A stretch of 29,073 bases of DNA from UBA2256 sp964453055 (GTDB taxonomy: Bacteria; Spirochaetota; Spirochaetia; Treponematales; Rectinemataceae), in contig CAYVOD010000013.1 in NCBI GenBank assembly GCA_964453055.1, positions 1 to 29,073 of the forward strand, written 5' to 3'. Below the pieces are notes generated by a model. That model made no database searches, was not told the DNA's origin, and saw nothing but the letters and a program-made list of their open reading frames with translations. Positions 14,671-22,589 of the stretch are shown here, piece after piece; the stretch's first letter is position 1, and each line of letters begins with the position of its first letter. Both the position numbers and the translations under genes were made by a program.

Positions 14671-15900
14671 TCATGCGATGGCCGCGGCAACGATGCGCGT
14701 CGCCGCGACGATGTCCTCGGGGCGGCTGAACTCGGCGGGGTTGTGGCTTACGCCGTCCTTGCTGGCCACGAAGAGCATGGCCGTGGGCAGATAGGGGGCG
14801 AGGATGGCGCTGTCGTGCAGGGCTCCGCTGGAGGCGTCGGGCAGCAGGATTCCCAGACTGGCGCCGGCCCTGCGAAGGCGGTCGCAGAGTCTGGGGTCGA
14901 AAGGCAGGGCCGGCAGGTTTTCGAAGCAGTGTATGTTGGTTTCCAGGTCTCGCTTTTGCCCGATGGAGGAGAGGAGCCTGCGAATCGAACCGTCACCCGA
15001 GGCGAGCGTATCGTTGGAAGGCGAGCGGAAGTCGAGCATGAAGTCGGCTTTTCCCGGGATGACATTCACCGCATTGGGGGCGACGGTCAAGGCTCCGGTC
15101 GTCAAAACCGATCCGGGGCGAAGGGCGTCGAATTCCTTTCCCAGAGACTCGAGGCCGAGTACGAACTCGGCGGCGCCTGCCAGGGCGTCTTGGCGGTCTG
15201 CCATTGCGGTCGAGCCGGCGTGGTTGGCGACTCCCTCGAGGCTGCCCGAGTACTGCCTTCTGCCGTTGACCGTGGTCACGACGGCGACGGGGAGACCTTT
15301 TTTCCAGAGGCCCGCGCCCTGCTCCACGTGGACTTCGATCAGGCCTTTGTAGCGGTCCAGGGGAAAGCCGAAGCTCGCGGGATGAATTTTGTCCAGCGCG
15401 ACGCCGAAGGCTTCGCCTGCGCTAGCGAAATCGGTGCCGGCGCGATTCTTCAAGGTTTTGATCCGTTCCGCGGACAAGGTGCCCGCCCAGGCCCGGCTGC
15501 CCAGCATGGCTATGCCGAAGGTGGTGCCCTCTTCCTCGGCGAAAACAACCAGTTCCAGGGCGGCGCCGGGAAGCGTCCTCAACAGTTCGAGGGCCACGAC
15601 CACGCCCACCACCCCGTCGAATTTGCCTCCCGAGGGGACAGTATCGATATGGGAGCCGCAGAGCCAGGCGGGCTCGTCCCAGGAGAGCCCCGCCGGGCGC
15701 GCGTGGAGATTGCCGGCGGGATCGGTCTTGACCGAACAGCCAAGGCGCCGGGCTTCGTCGGCGATATATTCGCGCGCGGCCGACCAGGACGGGGAAAAGG
15801 TGGGCCGGTTGTAGCCGATGGCGGGATCGGATTCGCTCCATTCGGCTATCGTCCTGATATCGTCCATCAGCCTGTTTTCCGAAATTTCAAATTTCCGCAT
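14671..15900 (-). CDS. M20-family Zn-dependent amidase: allantoate amidohydrolase / N-carbamoyl-L-amino-acid hydrolase type
   Basis: A 409-aa metallopeptidase-family enzyme that would release ammonia or carbamate from an N-carbamoyl or ureido compound. The metal-binding motifs run in order: G-S-H-I-D-T-V (His84), G-G-K-F-D-G (Asp95), A-E-E-E-G (Glu123/124), E-V-H-V-E-Q-G, the dimerisation-domain loop N-H-A-G-S-T-A-M with R-Q-D-A-L-A, and C-terminal S-H-N-P-A-E. These match AllC/hydantoinase-type M20 members rather than simple peptidases. The neighbouring adenine and guanine deaminases favour a ureido product of purine breakdown. ATG 15900 is chosen over TTG 15924 because a -10 lies between them and neither has a Shine-Dalgarno; ATG 15867 is another option. 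Confidence 0.85.
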   Translation of the reverse strand: MRKFEISENRLMDDIRTIAEWSESDPAIGYNRPTFSPSWSAAREYIADEARRLGCSVKTDPAGNLHARPAGLSWDEPAWLCGSHIDTVPSGGKFDGVVGVVVALELLRTLPGAALELVVFAEEEGTTFGIAMLGSRAWAGTLSAERIKTLKNRAGTDFASAGEAFGVALDKIHPASFGFPLDRYKGLIEVHVEQGAGLWKKGLPVAVVTTVNGRRQYSGSLEGVANHAGSTAMADRQDALAGAAEFVLGLESLGKEFDALRPGSVLTTGALTVAPNAVNVIPGKADFMLDFRSPSNDTLASGDGSIRRLLSSIGQKRDLETNIHCFENLPALPFDPRLCDRLRRAGASLGILLPDASSGALHDSAILAPYLPTAMLFVASKDGVSHNPAEFSRPEDIVAATRIVAAAIA

Positions 15901-15908
15901 AGATGGGG

Positions 15909-15914
15909 AGTATA
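15909..15914 (-). promoter_or_regulatory. -10 element of the M20 gene; near-leaderless transcript
   Basis: TATACT on the minus strand lies eight bases before ATG 15900. The gene has no Shine-Dalgarno, so the message probably starts at or just before the initiation codon. No good -35 is seen at 16-18 bases. Confidence 0.4.
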
Positions 15915-15978
15915 ACGCCGACAAGAAGGGAAGGCGAGAAGGGGAGCGGCGGGATGGAGGGCGCCGCCGCCGGAGGTG

Positions 15979-15994
15979 CCAGGGCGAGCCCTGG
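15979..15994. other. Short perfect inverted repeat in the M20/ABC divergent region
   Basis: CCAGGG and CCCTGG surround a CGAG tetraloop. There is no T-run, so it is not a terminator. It lies between the M20 -10 and the ABC operon promoter and could be a protein-binding site. Confidence 0.4.
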
Positions 15995-16030
15995 GTGCGC
16001 CTTGGGTGGGCAAATGCATAAATATGCTTG

Positions 16031-16060
16031 TTGACAGAGCTTTTCCCTTGGAGATATTGT
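16031..16060 (+). promoter_or_regulatory. Promoter of the ABC transporter/purine deaminase operon
   Basis: A perfect -35 TTGACA (16031-16036) and TATTGT (16055-16060) are separated by 18 bases; transcription would start near 16067. GTTGAC (16030-16035) recurs inverted as GTCAAC (16064-16069), framing the promoter with a possible paired operator. Confidence 0.6.
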
Positions 16061-16101
16061 CAGGTCAACGAAAATGCTCAGGCTACTCTGAACCAGTAAT
16101 G

Positions 16102-16156
16102 GGGGAGAATTCTCCCCGAAAACGGTTTCCATTTCATTTTCTGCATGTATATGCAG
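16102..16156 (+). promoter_or_regulatory. Structured leader of the ABC transporter operon
   Basis: In the roughly 100-base leader, GGGGAGAATTCTCCCC (16102-16117) is a perfect 16-bp palindrome, and CTGCATGTATATGCAG (16141-16156) is a hairpin with a 6-bp stem and GTAT loop that ends three bases before the Shine-Dalgarno GGAGG (16159-16163). I do not recognise a known riboswitch. The second hairpin is placed to affect ribosome access. Confidence 0.6.
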
Positions 16157-16169
16157 CAGGAGGTGTCGA

Positions 16170-17702
16170 ATGCTTCGTCGCGGTGGTGCAAGTCTTCGTC
16201 TTATTTCTATGATGATCGCCCTGGCGATCTTTTTCGGGGCCGGGGTCAGTCTCTTCGCGCAAGCCGGGAGCGAGAAGGATCCCCTGGTAGTCATTCAGTC
16301 CGCAGAACCCACGGGGCTGGATCCCGTGACGAATCGGACGGTTCCGGCCTACAACGTGACGCTCCATATCTTCGATTCGCTTCTTCTCAAGACTCCCGAC
16401 GGGCAGACGGTGCCGGCCCTCGCCGAGAGCTATGTCAAGGAAAGCGATACCTCCTGGCTGTTCCATATCAGGCCTGGCGTCGTCTTCCACAATGGGGAAG
16501 CCCTGACCGCTGACGCGGTGAAATATACGGTCGACCAGATTTTCGATCCCGCGAACAAGTCCACCAGGGCCAACGACCTCAACTGGATCGACAAGGTGAT
16601 CGTCGTCGACAAGCTCACGGTGCGCATCACCGGCAAAAGGCCCTTCCCCCTGGCCGACCACTACTTCTCCGAGCTCCAGATCGTGCCTCCCCTCTACAGG
16701 GAGAAAGTCGGAGCGCAAAAATTCAACGAAGAACCGGTCGGGACCGGTCCCTATCAGTTCGTACGCTGGGACAGGGGCAACAGGATCGTGCTCAAGCGGA
16801 ACGATAAGTACTGGAAGGCCCCGGCCGCGGCCCAATACGTCGAATTCCAGACCGTGAGCTCGGCTGCCAGCAGAGTCGCCACCCTTTTGGGCGGCAAGGC
16901 CGACCTGATCGTCGATCCCCCCGTCACGGCCAAGAGCCAGATCGACGCCAATCCCAAGACCACGTTCGCGTCGGTGACCGGCACCCGCGTTCTTTTCGTC
17001 GGATTGGACACAGTCCAGGATTCCCCGCTCAAGGATGTCCGGGTCAGGCAGGCGCTCAACTACGCGGTTGACAAGAAGACGATCGTCAGCAGGCTGATAG
17101 GGCTGGCCAGCGAAGAAACGACGACCCTGCTCACCTCCAGCGATTTCGGCTTTACGTCTGACGTGAAACCCTACCCCTACGATCCCAAGAAAGCACGCCA
17201 GCTTCTGGCCGAAGCCGGCTATCCAAACGGATTCAGCGTCAAGCTGGACGCGACCAGCGGGCGCTACATCAACGACAGCGCCGTCGTGCAGGCTATCGCC
17301 GGATACCTGGGCGAGGTCGGGGTCAAGGTGGAGCTGAACATCCTCGAGTTCGGAGCCTTCAACGGGGCGCTCTTCTCCCACAAAACCTCCCCCATGTACT
17401 TCGTCGGCTGGGGCAACCCCGTGTTCGATGCCTCCTATGTCTTCAACTTCGTCACCAAGTCGGGCAGCCTCTTGAGAACCATCGAGGATCCTGCGATCGA
17501 CAAGCTGCTCAACGGAGCCAACGAGACGACGGACAAGGCCCTGCGCAAGAGCCTGTACGCCCAGGCCGGAAAGCTTATCAACGAAGCCGCTCCGGCGATC
17601 TTCTTGTATAAGCAGCCCGTCCTCTACGGACTTTCGAGCCGCCTGGACTGGAAGCCGCGATCCGACGAATTCCTCTACGTATACGATGCCACACTGCGCT
17701 GA
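16170..17702 (+). CDS. ABC transporter substrate-binding protein, family 5 (peptide/nickel type)
   Basis: A 510-aa secreted binding protein. A signal peptide (R-R, hydrophobic core about 11-29, cleavage near L-F-A-Q-A) precedes the SBP_bac_5 fold: L-D-P-V near the start, F-D-S-L-L, the family signature D-A-V-K-Y-T (residues about 117-122), P-V-G-T-G-P-Y-Q-F, and D-V-R-V-R-Q-A-L-N-Y-A-V-D. It has no lipobox Cys, so it is periplasmic rather than lipid-anchored. Family members carry peptides, nickel chelates, opines or sugars. Being co-transcribed with two purine deaminases makes a purine-related ligand the leading guess. GGAGG lies six bases before ATG 16170. It overlaps the deaminase gene by 17 bases. 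Confidence 0.9.
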   Translation: MLRRGGASLRLISMMIALAIFFGAGVSLFAQAGSEKDPLVVIQSAEPTGLDPVTNRTVPAYNVTLHIFDSLLLKTPDGQTVPALAESYVKESDTSWLFHIRPGVVFHNGEALTADAVKYTVDQIFDPANKSTRANDLNWIDKVIVVDKLTVRITGKRPFPLADHYFSELQIVPPLYREKVGAQKFNEEPVGTGPYQFVRWDRGNRIVLKRNDKYWKAPAAAQYVEFQTVSSAASRVATLLGGKADLIVDPPVTAKSQIDANPKTTFASVTGTRVLFVGLDTVQDSPLKDVRVRQALNYAVDKKTIVSRLIGLASEETTTLLTSSDFGFTSDVKPYPYDPKKARQLLAEAGYPNGFSVKLDATSGRYINDSAVVQAIAGYLGEVGVKVELNILEFGAFNGALFSHKTSPMYFVGWGNPVFDASYVFNFVTKSGSLLRTIEDPAIDKLLNGANETTDKALRKSLYAQAGKLINEAAPAIFLYKQPVLYGLSSRLDWKPRSDEFLYVYDATLR

Positions 17703-19608
17703 TAGCGAAGCTAAGGCCGATACCGGAGCCGGCGCCGATAACGGTACCGGCGCCGGGACGCGCCGAGGCTTTTTCCCAGACGAAGGCGAGCGCTTCGCGA
17801 CGGGTCGGGCGGCTCTAGGACTGGAGCCGCCCGACCTGATTCTCAGGGGAGGCAGCTATCTCAATGTCTTCACGGGAGAAGTACTCGCAGGCGACATCTG
17901 GATCAAAGGCCGCCTCATCTCCAGGATCACTCTAGAGCCCTGCGCCCTCGAGACCAGGGTTATCGATGTATCCGGCAAGTTCTTGAGCCCAGGCTTCGTC
18001 GAGGGGCATATCCACGTCGAAAGCTCCCTGGCCGACCCTGAGCATTTCGCCGAGGCGGCGCTCCGCTGCGGGGTAACCTCGGTCTTTACCGATTTCCACG
18101 AGGTGGGCGCGATAGCCGGCAAGCCGGGCATCCGTGAGATGATCGAGGCGATGCGCTGCACGGGCCTCAAGGCGTTGTACATAACCCCGACGGAGCTTCC
18201 CTTTCTTCCGGAGATCCAACACACCTTGAGCGGCCTGAGTCGGGACGAAGCCCGGGCATTTCTGCGGGAAGCCGAGACGGTGGGACTCGCTGAGGTGAAC
18301 GGCGAGGAGATAGTGAAGTCCCTCTCCGGGGGAAAGCCCGGCGATTTTTCGCTTCTCTCCCGGGCGATCGAGAACCGAAAGACGCCTGAAGGCCACCTCT
18401 TCCATATCAGGGGCGCCGAACTGGACGCCTGCCTCGCCTCGGGCTTGAGTTCCGACCACGAGCTGCGTAGGCAGGACGAGGTGGCGGAGAAAATCAGGAA
18501 GGGCCTCTTCGTGATGCTCCGGAACGGCACGATCGCCAGGGAGGTGGAGACACTCGTCGGGATTTTGCCCGGGGAAGGCCTGCCCACGTCCAGGGTCGGC
18601 TTGGTCACCGACGACATGCTGATCACCCACATGAAGCCGGAAACCTACATGCTGCGGAAGGTCGGGCTGGCGATCGCGGCGGGAATATCGGCGCAGGACG
18701 CGCTGCGCATGGTCTCGAGCAACGTGGCCGAGCACTATCGCCTCGGCGAATTGATCGGCGCCCTGCGCCCTGGCGCCTACGCAGATATCCTCGTCTTCGA
18801 TTCCCTTGAATCCCTGAATCTCGAAGGGGTCTTCGCCTCCGGCGCGCCGGTAAGCGGTTATGGGAGTTCCAGTCCCCACCCGGAAGCGCAGTCAGCCCGG
18901 CATGCCTACTCCTCGCGGCTGACTCGGACTATTCTCCGTTCCCCTATCGCCGAAACCGATCTTCGCTGGCTGCCTCCCGGAAAGTCCGGCGGCGCGGCCA
19001 ACGGCTCGGCCAACGGCGTGGCAGTCATAAGGGCGATAGAACTGGAAGAGGCCACACGCTTCACCCGGCTCGCCGAGATAGAGCTGCCGATCCGGGACGG
19101 CGAGGTGGATCTTTCCTCTTCGGATGAGAACCTTTTTTTTCTGATCTGCGCCAACAGGCGGCATGACGAACTCATAGGGAAAGGTTTTTTGCGCAACTAC
19201 GGGCTGCGCGAGGGGGCGCTGGCGGTCAGCCAGGCCCACGACCACCACAATATCATCGCCCTGGGAAGGCGGAAATCCGACCTGATCACCGCGACCAACC
19301 GCGTGATAGAGCTACAAGGTGGCATAGTCCTGGTGGAGGGGGGCAGGGTGAGCGCCGAACTCCCCCTTCCTGTGGCGGGGCTCATGTCCGACTTGCCCAT
19401 TGCGGAAACCGTAGCCCGGATCGAAGACCTGGAACAGAAGCTACGCTTGGGCGGAGCCGCCTGGAAACAGCCGCTGTTCTTCCTTTTCTGGCTTGGGATG
19501 GAAGTCGCCCCCTTCTTCCGCATCACCGACCGCGGGCTCTTCGATACCGAAAAAGGCGAGTTCATATCCTGTTTTTCCAATCGTTCCGAGGCGGCAGGCC
19601 GTGCTTAG
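17686..19608 (+). CDS. ade: Adenine deaminase-family amidohydrolase
   Basis: A 640-aa amidohydrolase-superfamily enzyme that would convert adenine to hypoxanthine and ammonia. Motifs are P-G-F-V-E-G-H-I-H-V-E-S-S (His108/His110), G-L-A-E-V-N-G, V-T-D-D, and in the Ade C-terminal domain A-H-D-H-H-N-I-I-A-L-G and L-P-V-A-G-L-M-S. The region after V-T-D-D (M-L-I-T-H-M) lacks the G-H-(I/L)-D block I expect in typical Ade, so substrate preference may differ. Residues 11-25 are a Gly/Ala/Thr-rich low-complexity tail not needed for the fold. No Shine-Dalgarno is seen; translation probably couples to the binding-protein gene through the 17-base overlap. It overlaps the first permease gene by eight bases, an odd position between the binding protein and its permeases. 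Confidence 0.85.
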   Translation: MPHCADSEAKADTGAGADNGTGAGTRRGFFPDEGERFATGRAALGLEPPDLILRGGSYLNVFTGEVLAGDIWIKGRLISRITLEPCALETRVIDVSGKFLSPGFVEGHIHVESSLADPEHFAEAALRCGVTSVFTDFHEVGAIAGKPGIREMIEAMRCTGLKALYITPTELPFLPEIQHTLSGLSRDEARAFLREAETVGLAEVNGEEIVKSLSGGKPGDFSLLSRAIENRKTPEGHLFHIRGAELDACLASGLSSDHELRRQDEVAEKIRKGLFVMLRNGTIAREVETLVGILPGEGLPTSRVGLVTDDMLITHMKPETYMLRKVGLAIAAGISAQDALRMVSSNVAEHYRLGELIGALRPGAYADILVFDSLESLNLEGVFASGAPVSGYGSSSPHPEAQSARHAYSSRLTRTILRSPIAETDLRWLPPGKSGGAANGSANGVAVIRAIELEEATRFTRLAEIELPIRDGEVDLSSSDENLFFLICANRRHDELIGKGFLRNYGLREGALAVSQAHDHHNIIALGRRKSDLITATNRVIELQGGIVLVEGGRVSAELPLPVAGLMSDLPIAETVARIEDLEQKLRLGGAAWKQPLFFLFWLGMEVAPFFRITDRGLFDTEKGEFISCFSNRSEAAGRA

Positions 19609-20521
19609 GTTTTTCCTGCGCCGGGCGATGGAGAGCCTCATCACCATCGTCGTCATAGTCTCGGTAGTGTTTCTCGTGCTCAACTTGTCGGGAGATCCGA
19701 TCCGGATGATGGCTTCGCCAACGGCCTCCCAGGAGGAAGTGGCCGAACTGCGGGCGGCCTTTGGCTTCGACAAGCCCCTGGTGCTGCGGTACGGCGACTT
19801 TCTGGCGCAGATTTCCCGCCTCAGGTTCGGCGACTCGATCAACACAAGGCAGCCGGCTTTGCGGATGGTGCTCCAGAGAATGCCCGCTACCCTCCTTTTA
19901 TCCTTCGCCTCTCTTGCGCTGGCAACCATCCTCGGCATACCCCTGGGCATGCTGGCCGCGGTCAGGCGCGGGAAGGCGGCCGACACGGCCGCCGTGCTGG
20001 TGAGCATGGTGGGTCAGGCGATGCCTGTCTTCTGGATAGCCCTTCTCCTCATTTTCGTCTTCGGCGTGATGATTCCCATCCTCCCGCCCTCGGGCTACGG
20101 GACCTTCGCGCACCTCATCCTCCCCAGCGTTTCCATCGCGATTTTCCTGCTGGCGGGCATCGTGAGAGTCACCAGGGCGAGCATGCTGGAGGTCCTCCAG
20201 CAACCCTTCGTGACGGTGGTCAGATCGAAGGGCTTGGAGGAGCGGCTGGTTCTGTTCAAGCATGTGCTCCGGAATGCCTCTATCCCTGTGCTGACCCAGT
20301 TGACCTTGCAGATGCGTTTTGTCATCGGAGGATCGGTGGTAGTGGAGTCGGTGTTCGGCTGGCCGGGGGTTGGGCAGCTCCTGGCCCAGGCGGCCTATGG
20401 AAGGGATTATCCCGTGGTCATCGCCGCCACCTTCTTCATCGCTCTCTTTATATTGGCCTTCAGCATGATACTCGACCTGGCCTATGGCCTTGTCGATCCG
20501 CGGGTAAGGATATGGCATTGA
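19601..20521 (+). CDS. ABC transporter permease, OppB/DppB type
   Basis: A 306-aa inner-membrane permease with six predicted helices. The conserved cytoplasmic EAA loop is V-T-V-V-R-S-K-G-L with the following H-V-L-R-N-A; the C-terminal V-V-E-S-V-F-G-W-P-G-V-G and P-V-V are DppB/OppB hallmarks. The open frame extends upstream to 19493 inside the deaminase gene. GTG 19601 is preferred because it gives the usual short N-terminus (L-R-F-F-L-R-R), has GAGG nine bases before it, and overlaps the deaminase stop by eight bases. It works with the next permease as a heterodimer. Confidence 0.9.
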   Translation: MLRFFLRRAMESLITIVVIVSVVFLVLNLSGDPIRMMASPTASQEEVAELRAAFGFDKPLVLRYGDFLAQISRLRFGDSINTRQPALRMVLQRMPATLLLSFASLALATILGIPLGMLAAVRRGKAADTAAVLVSMVGQAMPVFWIALLLIFVFGVMIPILPPSGYGTFAHLILPSVSIAIFLLAGIVRVTRASMLEVLQQPFVTVVRSKGLEERLVLFKHVLRNASIPVLTQLTLQMRFVIGGSVVVESVFGWPGVGQLLAQAAYGRDYPVVIAATFFIALFILAFSMILDLAYGLVDPRVRIWH

Positions 20522-21495
20522 TCGACGCGAAGATGACGGTCTCTCCCGAAAAGCCGGGGTCGCCTACTAAAAGGCAAGGGTCTCCCAAAAAACAAGGGTC
20601 GCCCAAGCGGCAAGGACATCCCAAGCGGCGGGGGTACTTCGCGACTCTCCTGCGGCGCCCCCTCGCGCTCGCCGCCCACGTGATGCTCGCGTTGGCGGTC
20701 CTCGCCGCGGTTTTGGCTTCGGTCTATCCCGTAGATCCCCTCAAACAGAACCTCATGAGCTCCCTCATGCCGCCGAGCCTGAAAGTCGACAGCTTCCCCG
20801 GAAGCCAAGCGACAATGCCAACCTACATGGGAACCGACGCGCTGGGACGGGACCTGATGGCGAGGATCCTTCTGGCTATCCGAATTTCGCTGGCCGTTTC
20901 CTTCCTGGCCGTCCTCATCGCCACGGTGGTGGGGGTCTTCCTCGGCCTCGTCGCTGGATATCTCGGCGGCGTCCTGGACAGCGTGATCATGCGGATCGTG
21001 GACGCCCTTCTTTCCCTACCCTTCGTCGTCCTGGCGATAGCCGTCGTGGCCGCCATCGGGCCCGGCCTGATCAACGTGGCCTTGGTGCTCGGTCTCACCG
21101 GCTGGGTCACCTTCGCAAAACTCGTGCGAGGCGAGGTGCTCAGGATCAAACAGTACAGCTTCATCGAGGCGGCGCACGCCACCGGCTGCAGCGGAAGGAG
21201 AATTCTTTTCCGCCACATTCTCCCCCAGACAAGCGGAATAATCCTGGTCAACGCGACCCTCACCATGGGGCAGATGATAATCTCCGAGGCTACGCTCAGC
21301 TTTCTCGGCCTGGGCGTGCCGCCTCCCACGCCCACTCTCGGTGGAATCCTGAGCGACGCCCAGCAGACCTTTTTCGCCGCGTGGTGGATCGTGGTCTTCC
21401 CTGGCCTTGTCCTCATGGCGATCATCCTGGCGATCAACATAGCGGGCGACTTTTTGCGGGATTATTTCGACCCGGCGGAGGAAGGCGCGAGATGA
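20512..21495 (+). CDS. ABC transporter permease, OppC/DppC type, with basic repeat tail
   Basis: A 327-aa permease. After an unusual basic cytoplasmic tail (residues 13-41, rich in Gly-Ser-Pro-Lys/Arg) come six helices, the G-T-D-A-L-G-R-D-L motif in the first periplasmic region, the EAA loop (F-I-E-A-A-H-A-T-G-C-S with H-I-L-P-Q) and S-F-L-G-L-G-V-P-P-P-T-P, all typical of DppC/OppC. TAAGGA lies one base before ATG 20512, which is too close. TTG 20518 (seven bases) or ATG 20533 could be the real start. It overlaps the upstream permease by ten bases and the downstream ATPase by four. Confidence 0.88.
   Translation: MALIDAKMTVSPEKPGSPTKRQGSPKKQGSPKRQGHPKRRGYFATLLRRPLALAAHVMLALAVLAAVLASVYPVDPLKQNLMSSLMPPSLKVDSFPGSQATMPTYMGTDALGRDLMARILLAIRISLAVSFLAVLIATVVGVFLGLVAGYLGGVLDSVIMRIVDALLSLPFVVLAIAVVAAIGPGLINVALVLGLTGWVTFAKLVRGEVLRIKQYSFIEAAHATGCSGRRILFRHILPQTSGIILVNATLTMGQMIISEATLSFLGLGVPPPTPTLGGILSDAQQTFFAAWWIVVFPGLVLMAIILAINIAGDFLRDYFDPAEEGAR
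20557..20631 (+). repeat. Degenerate 18-bp coding repeat in the OppC-type permease
   Basis: Four in-frame units (20557-20577, 20578-20595, 20596-20613, 20614-20631) encode G-S-P-T-K-R-Q, G-S-P-K-K-Q, G-S-P-K-R-Q and G-H-P-K-R-R. The first is 21 bases and the others 18. Together they give a strongly positive tail before helix 1. Confidence 0.8.
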
Positions 21496-22589
21496 GCGAC
21501 CTCGTGAGCGATGCCGTGAGCGGAGCGGCGAACGGTCCAGCCGAGAAGCCCCTTCTCGAGGTTCGGAACCTGCGCACCGTGATCGACACGGTTCACGGGA
21601 CGTTCCCCGCCGTGGACGAGGTGAGCTTCGTTCTCGAGAGCGGAGCCGTGCTCGGCATCGTGGGCGAGTCCGGTTCGGGCAAGTCCATGCTCGCCTTGAG
21701 CCTCTTGAGGCTTTTACCAAGGAAAGGCCGGATCGAATCGGGCGAAGCGCTCCTGGACGGCTTAAATCTCTGCGCGCTTACGGAGCGCGAATTGCGCGAC
21801 GTGCGCGGACGCCGGATCGGCATGATCTTCCAGGAACCCCTCACGTCCTTCGATCCCCTCTATACCATAGGGGATCAGATAGCCGAGAGCGTACGCAAGC
21901 ATTTGGGGCTCAAGTCCAGACAAGCCAGGGACAAGGCTGTGGAGCTGCTTTCCACCGTGGGAATCCCGCGCCCCGACCTGGCCTACGACGAATACCCCTT
22001 CCAATTTTCGGGGGGAATGAGGCAACGAGCGATGATCGCCATGGCTCTCGCTCCCGATCCGGAGTTGCTCATAGCCGACGAGCCGACCACGGCCCTGGAT
22101 GTCACTATCCAAGCCCAGATACTGGAGCTTCTCATGAAACTCCAGCGCGAGCGAGGGATAGCCGTGCTCTTCGTTTCGCACAACCTGGGCGTCATCGCCG
22201 AGATCGCCGACGAGGTTATGGTGATGTACGGCGGGCAGGTCATGGAGCGCAGCGAGGTGGAGCGGCTTTTCGACGCGCCGGCCCATCCCTATACCCAGTC
22301 GCTGCTCGAAGCGCGGCCGGCGCTGGATAGGGCGCCTTCGAGGCTGCGCGCCATTCCGGGACAGGTTCCTTCCTTGGAATCCCGCCCCGCAGGCTGCCCC
22401 TTCCACCCCCGATGCGGCCGCGCCCTGGAAATATGCGCGCGCGCCAAGCCCCCCAGGTCCATCCTGAGTTCTGGACAGGAAGTGGCCTGCTGGCTCTTCG
22501 CGCCGGAAAACTCGCCGCGAGCTCGGAGCCAATCCCGGGTTCAAACCTTCGCTCAAACCCATGACCACGGCGCAGGAGAAAGATCATGA
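21492..22589 (+). CDS. ABC transporter ATP-binding protein, OppD/DppD type
   Basis: A 365-aa ATPase that drives import from the cytoplasmic face. It has Walker A G-E-S-G-S-G-K-S (58-65), Q-loop F-Q-E-P, signature F-S-G-G-M-R-Q-R, Walker B L-L-I-A-D-E-P-T-T-A-L-D and H-loop V-S-H-N. The C-terminal oligopeptide/dipeptide extension has four Cys (G-C-P-F-H-P-R-C, E-I-C, V-A-C-W), as in OppD homologues thought to hold an iron-sulfur cluster. The start ATG 21492 overlaps the permease stop as ATGA. The upstream frame to 21381 is only the open continuation. A second ATGA overlap joins it to the next ATPase. Confidence 0.93.
   Translation: MSDLVSDAVSGAANGPAEKPLLEVRNLRTVIDTVHGTFPAVDEVSFVLESGAVLGIVGESGSGKSMLALSLLRLLPRKGRIESGEALLDGLNLCALTERELRDVRGRRIGMIFQEPLTSFDPLYTIGDQIAESVRKHLGLKSRQARDKAVELLSTVGIPRPDLAYDEYPFQFSGGMRQRAMIAMALAPDPELLIADEPTTALDVTIQAQILELLMKLQRERGIAVLFVSHNLGVIAEIADEVMVMYGGQVMERSEVERLFDAPAHPYTQSLLEARPALDRAPSRLRAIPGQVPSLESRPAGCPFHPRCGRALEICARAKPPRSILSSGQEVACWLFAPENSPRARSQSRVQTFAQTHDHGAGERS

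Noticed and set aside
14743..15915. Rightward 390-codon open frame
   Set aside because: It is antisense to the M20 hydrolase over its metal-binding residues and shows no coding motifs.
16134..17381. Leftward 415-codon open frame
   Set aside because: It mirrors the binding-protein gene, which has a signal peptide, Shine-Dalgarno and family motifs.
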